Under the pieces are notes generated by a model that was given only the letters and a program-made list of their open reading frames with translations, did no database searches and was not told where the DNA came from. A stretch of 7,570 nucleotides of DNA from RGIG8748 sp045576175 (lineage in GTDB: Bacteria; Bacillota; Clostridia; UMGS1810). Of the stretch, positions 5,971-7,570 are shown piece after piece (the first letter of the stretch is position 1; each line of letters begins with the position of its first letter). Where the stretch lies: the NCBI GenBank assembly GCA_045576175.1, contig JAZNFW010000009.1, positions 1-7,570 of the forward strand. Direction: 5' to 3'. The position numbers were made by a program, and so were the translations under genes.

Positions 5971-6453
5971 TTAAAAAAGAAATTTTATGCCGCAAGATAA
6001 AAGTAGCATAGCAACTCCTGCGGTAAGAACTCCCAGTAAAATCATAGGTACTGCGTCTTTTAAACGCATATTGAGTATTCCCGCCACCATAGCGCCGGTG
6101 TATGCACCGGTTCCGGGAAGCGGAATGGCAACAAACAAGAACAAGCCCAGCTTTTTATACTTTGTGAGAGTTTCAGCCTTCTTTTGCGAGCGTTCATCCA
6201 GCCATTTTCCGAGCTTATAAAACATTTTGGAATGAACGAGCCAATCTATAAGAGGTCTTATAAGCAATATAACAAACGGCACTGGTATCATATTGCCAAT
6301 AACGCTTATGATGTATACCCACAGCCAATGAAGATTTAAGCCAATTCCTAATGGAATAGCTCCTCTAAGCTCAATCACCGGAACCATAGAGACTGCAAAA
6401 ACACCAAAACTAGGATTTATACTTACAAGAAAATTCTCAATAGCTTCTATCAT
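5971..6453 (-). CDS. COG2426-type small integral membrane protein (putative small multidrug export family)
   Basis: The 160-residue protein fits the Sm_multidrug_ex family (PF06695/COG2426), a membrane family named for putative export with no firmly shown substrate. Conserved parts are MVPVIELRGAIPLG (about residues 23-36) and FVAIPLPGTGAYTGAMVAG (about 107-125), each at the start of a hydrophobic stretch. This resembles the re-entrant and transmembrane pairs of DedA-like proteins. About four hydrophobic segments are visible: near residues 10-35, 44-68, 103-126 and 134-157, with a charged cytoplasmic-looking linker DERSQKKAETLTKYKK between the second and third. The ATG at 6453 has GGTGAT upstream and lies 15 nt after rpiB, with metK 24 nt downstream. 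A transporter role should not be assumed from the family name. Confidence 0.88.
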   Translation of the reverse strand: MIEAIENFLVSINPSFGVFAVSMVPVIELRGAIPLGIGLNLHWLWVYIISVIGNMIPVPFVILLIRPLIDWLVHSKMFYKLGKWLDERSQKKAETLTKYKKLGLFLFVAIPLPGTGAYTGAMVAGILNMRLKDAVPMILLGVLTAGVAMLLLSCGIKFLF

Positions 6454-6468
6454 TTTTTATCACCAAAT

Positions 6469-6906
6469 TTATTTTTCTAAAGACATCATCTTATTTACAC
6501 GGGCCTCGTGGCGTCCGCCCTCGAACTCATTTGTAAGAAATTCATTTACAATTTCTTTGGCAAGCTCTGAGCCAACCACTCTGCCTCCAAGAGTTAGCAC
6601 ATTGGCATTGTTGTGCATTCTTGTCATCTTGGCACTGAAGGTGTCGTGGCACTGAGCGGCTCTTATGCCCTTATGCTTATTTGCACACATATTCATACCA
6701 ATACCCGTGCCGCACACAAGTATGCCCTTGTCACAGCTGCCGTCTGTTATTTTAGCGCAAAGCGCATCTGCAATATCGGGATAATCTACACTTTCTTCAC
6801 TGTATGTACCAACATCAAGCACATCGTAGCCCTTTTCCTTTAGATAATTAAACAATATGTTTTTAAGTTCAAAACCGCCGTGATCCGAGCCAATAACCAA
6901 CATCAT
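6469..6906 (-). CDS. rpiB: Ribose-5-phosphate isomerase B
   Basis: RpiB interconverts ribose 5-phosphate and ribulose 5-phosphate in the non-oxidative pentose phosphate pathway. The protein has 145 residues, standard for the LacAB/RpiB family. It shows the N-terminal GSDHGGFELK (D8, H9), the catalytic cysteine in VCGTGIGMNM (C65), a second active-site segment MHNNANVL with H98, and LGGRVVG. These positions match RpiB rather than allose- or galactose-specific relatives, but substrate cannot be fully fixed from sequence. The start is one of two adjacent ATG codons (6906 or 6903). GGAGG lies 6 or 9 nt upstream. The first ATG overlaps the tsaB stop as ATATGATG, so translation is probably coupled. 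Confidence 0.95.
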   Translation of the reverse strand: MMLVIGSDHGGFELKNILFNYLKEKGYDVLDVGTYSEESVDYPDIADALCAKITDGSCDKGILVCGTGIGMNMCANKHKGIRAAQCHDTFSAKMTRMHNNANVLTLGGRVVGSELAKEIVNEFLTNEFEGGRHEARVNKMMSLEK

Positions 6907-7570
6907 ATGTTTCCTCCGTTCATTTTTTCCTCAAGTTCCCTCTCTGCCTGCGGCTTGCGAAGATATGCAGGCTTTAAGGTATCGTAGCTATCGAATTTGC
7001 CCTCATTAGCCTTATTAAGAGCCGCATACGCAGCAGAAGACGCCTTGGGCAGCATCATATTAGGCGGGGCGATTTTCCATTTTTCGCTTGCATATCGGGA
7101 TATTCTTTCTTGGTGCAAAGTCACTGCATCTCCGCAAAAAATAACCTTTTTATTTTTAAGTTCCTCCAAGAGAGCATCAATATGAAGTGCTCTGTCGTCG
7201 GAAATTTTAGAGTTATTCTGATAAAGTGCATTATATACTTCATCTCTTCGTGCATCCACAATTGGACATACTATGTAATCTTCTAAGGCACAAAAGCTAT
7301 AACCAAGTGCATCCAGAGAAGATACACCAATAATCGGTTTTCCAACCACCTGCGAAAAAGTCTTTACAGTAGCCATACCTATTCTTAATCCAGTAAAAGA
7401 GCCGGGGCCAATACATACTGAAAAAATGTCTATATCCTCAAGTGAGAGTTTCAGGTTATTAAGAAGCTCCTCAGCCATAGGCAATACCGTGGTAGAGTGT
7501 GTAAGCTTGTTTGAAACCGAGTATTCGCCCAAAAGCTTTTCTTCTGTTAAAACGGCAACGCTGGCAGTCA
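6903..7570 (-). CDS. tsaB: tRNA threonylcarbamoyladenosine biosynthesis protein TsaB, 5' end outside the window
   Basis: TsaB is the scaffold partner of TsaD and TsaE in making the t6A37 modification of ANN-decoding tRNAs. About 222 codons are visible. The frame stays open to the window edge, and TASVAVLTEEKLLGEYSVSN is the normal second and third strand of the ASKHA fold. So the true start lies a few codons beyond 7570; the TTG at 7532 is internal. Diagnostic parts are HSTTVLPM, CIGPGSFTGLRIGMAT (the dimer and TsaD-contact region) and PIVDARRDEVYNALY. The C-terminal domain reaches PAYLRKPQAE, as in full-length homologues. The stop overlaps rpiB. A rimI gene, often placed after tsaB, is absent here. 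Confidence 0.95.
   Translation of the reverse strand, partial: TASVAVLTEEKLLGEYSVSNKLTHSTTVLPMAEELLNNLKLSLEDIDIFSVCIGPGSFTGLRIGMATVKTFSQVVGKPIIGVSSLDALGYSFCALEDYIVCPIVDARRDEVYNALYQNNSKISDDRALHIDALLEELKNKKVIFCGDAVTLHQERISRYASEKWKIAPPNMMLPKASSAAYAALNKANEGKFDSYDTLKPAYLRKPQAERELEEKMNGGNI

Noticed and set aside
7530..7532. TTG at 7532 as the start of tsaB
   Set aside because: The frame continues to the window edge with TASVAVLTEEKLLG, which is conserved TsaB sequence, so the gene is simply cut by the window.
1..7570. A hidden defence, mobile or biosynthetic system
   Set aside because: Both strands are accounted for by housekeeping genes with short gaps. I saw no transposase, repeats array, toxin-antitoxin pair or change of composition.

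Overview
The window reads as a stretch of housekeeping chromosome from a low-GC Gram-positive bacterium, most likely a member of the Clostridia (Bacillota). The evidence is the order yicC-remA-gmk-rpoZ-priA, typical of that class, the presence of the RemA (DUF370) regulator, strong Shine-Dalgarno sequences, TTG as an alternative start codon, and AT-leaning base composition. Every gene I can support lies on the minus strand, so the transcription order runs from the right edge (7570) to the left edge (1). I see no mobile element, tRNA, rRNA or CRISPR array.

Right part (7570 to 4765): an unbroken series of closely packed genes. They are tsaB (5' end beyond the window), rpiB, a COG2426-type small integral membrane protein gene, and metK. 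Junctions are overlapping or 15-24 nt long, so they probably form one operon entering from outside. It ends at a perfect 13-bp hairpin just after metK. Functions are tRNA t6A modification, pentose phosphate interconversion, an unknown membrane function, and S-adenosylmethionine synthesis.

Middle part (4712 to 3379): a 116-codon membrane-anchored protein of unknown function resembling the first half of a family 2 glycosyltransferase domain, followed 11 nt later by a YtqA-type radical SAM protein gene. The Shine-Dalgarno sequence of the 116-codon gene lies inside the right arm of the hairpin after metK, so the hairpin may control translation as well as transcription.

Left part (3363 to 30): a good sigma-A-type promoter (perfect TATAAT, 17-bp spacer containing a palindrome) precedes yicC-remA-gmk-rpoZ-priA. 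These encode an endoribonuclease-family protein, a DNA-binding matrix/biofilm regulator, guanylate kinase, the RNA polymerase omega subunit and the replication-restart helicase PriA. remA/gmk and gmk/rpoZ overlap. A short hairpin separates rpoZ from priA.

The first 29 bases are not genomic in my reading. Their reverse complement matches the BGI/MGI (DNBSEQ) sequencing adapter as I remember it, and PriA homology stops exactly where it begins. Position 1 is therefore a contig end with untrimmed adapter. I found no convincing new multi-gene system; the best leads are the SD-masking hairpin and the orphan half-glycosyltransferase protein behind it.
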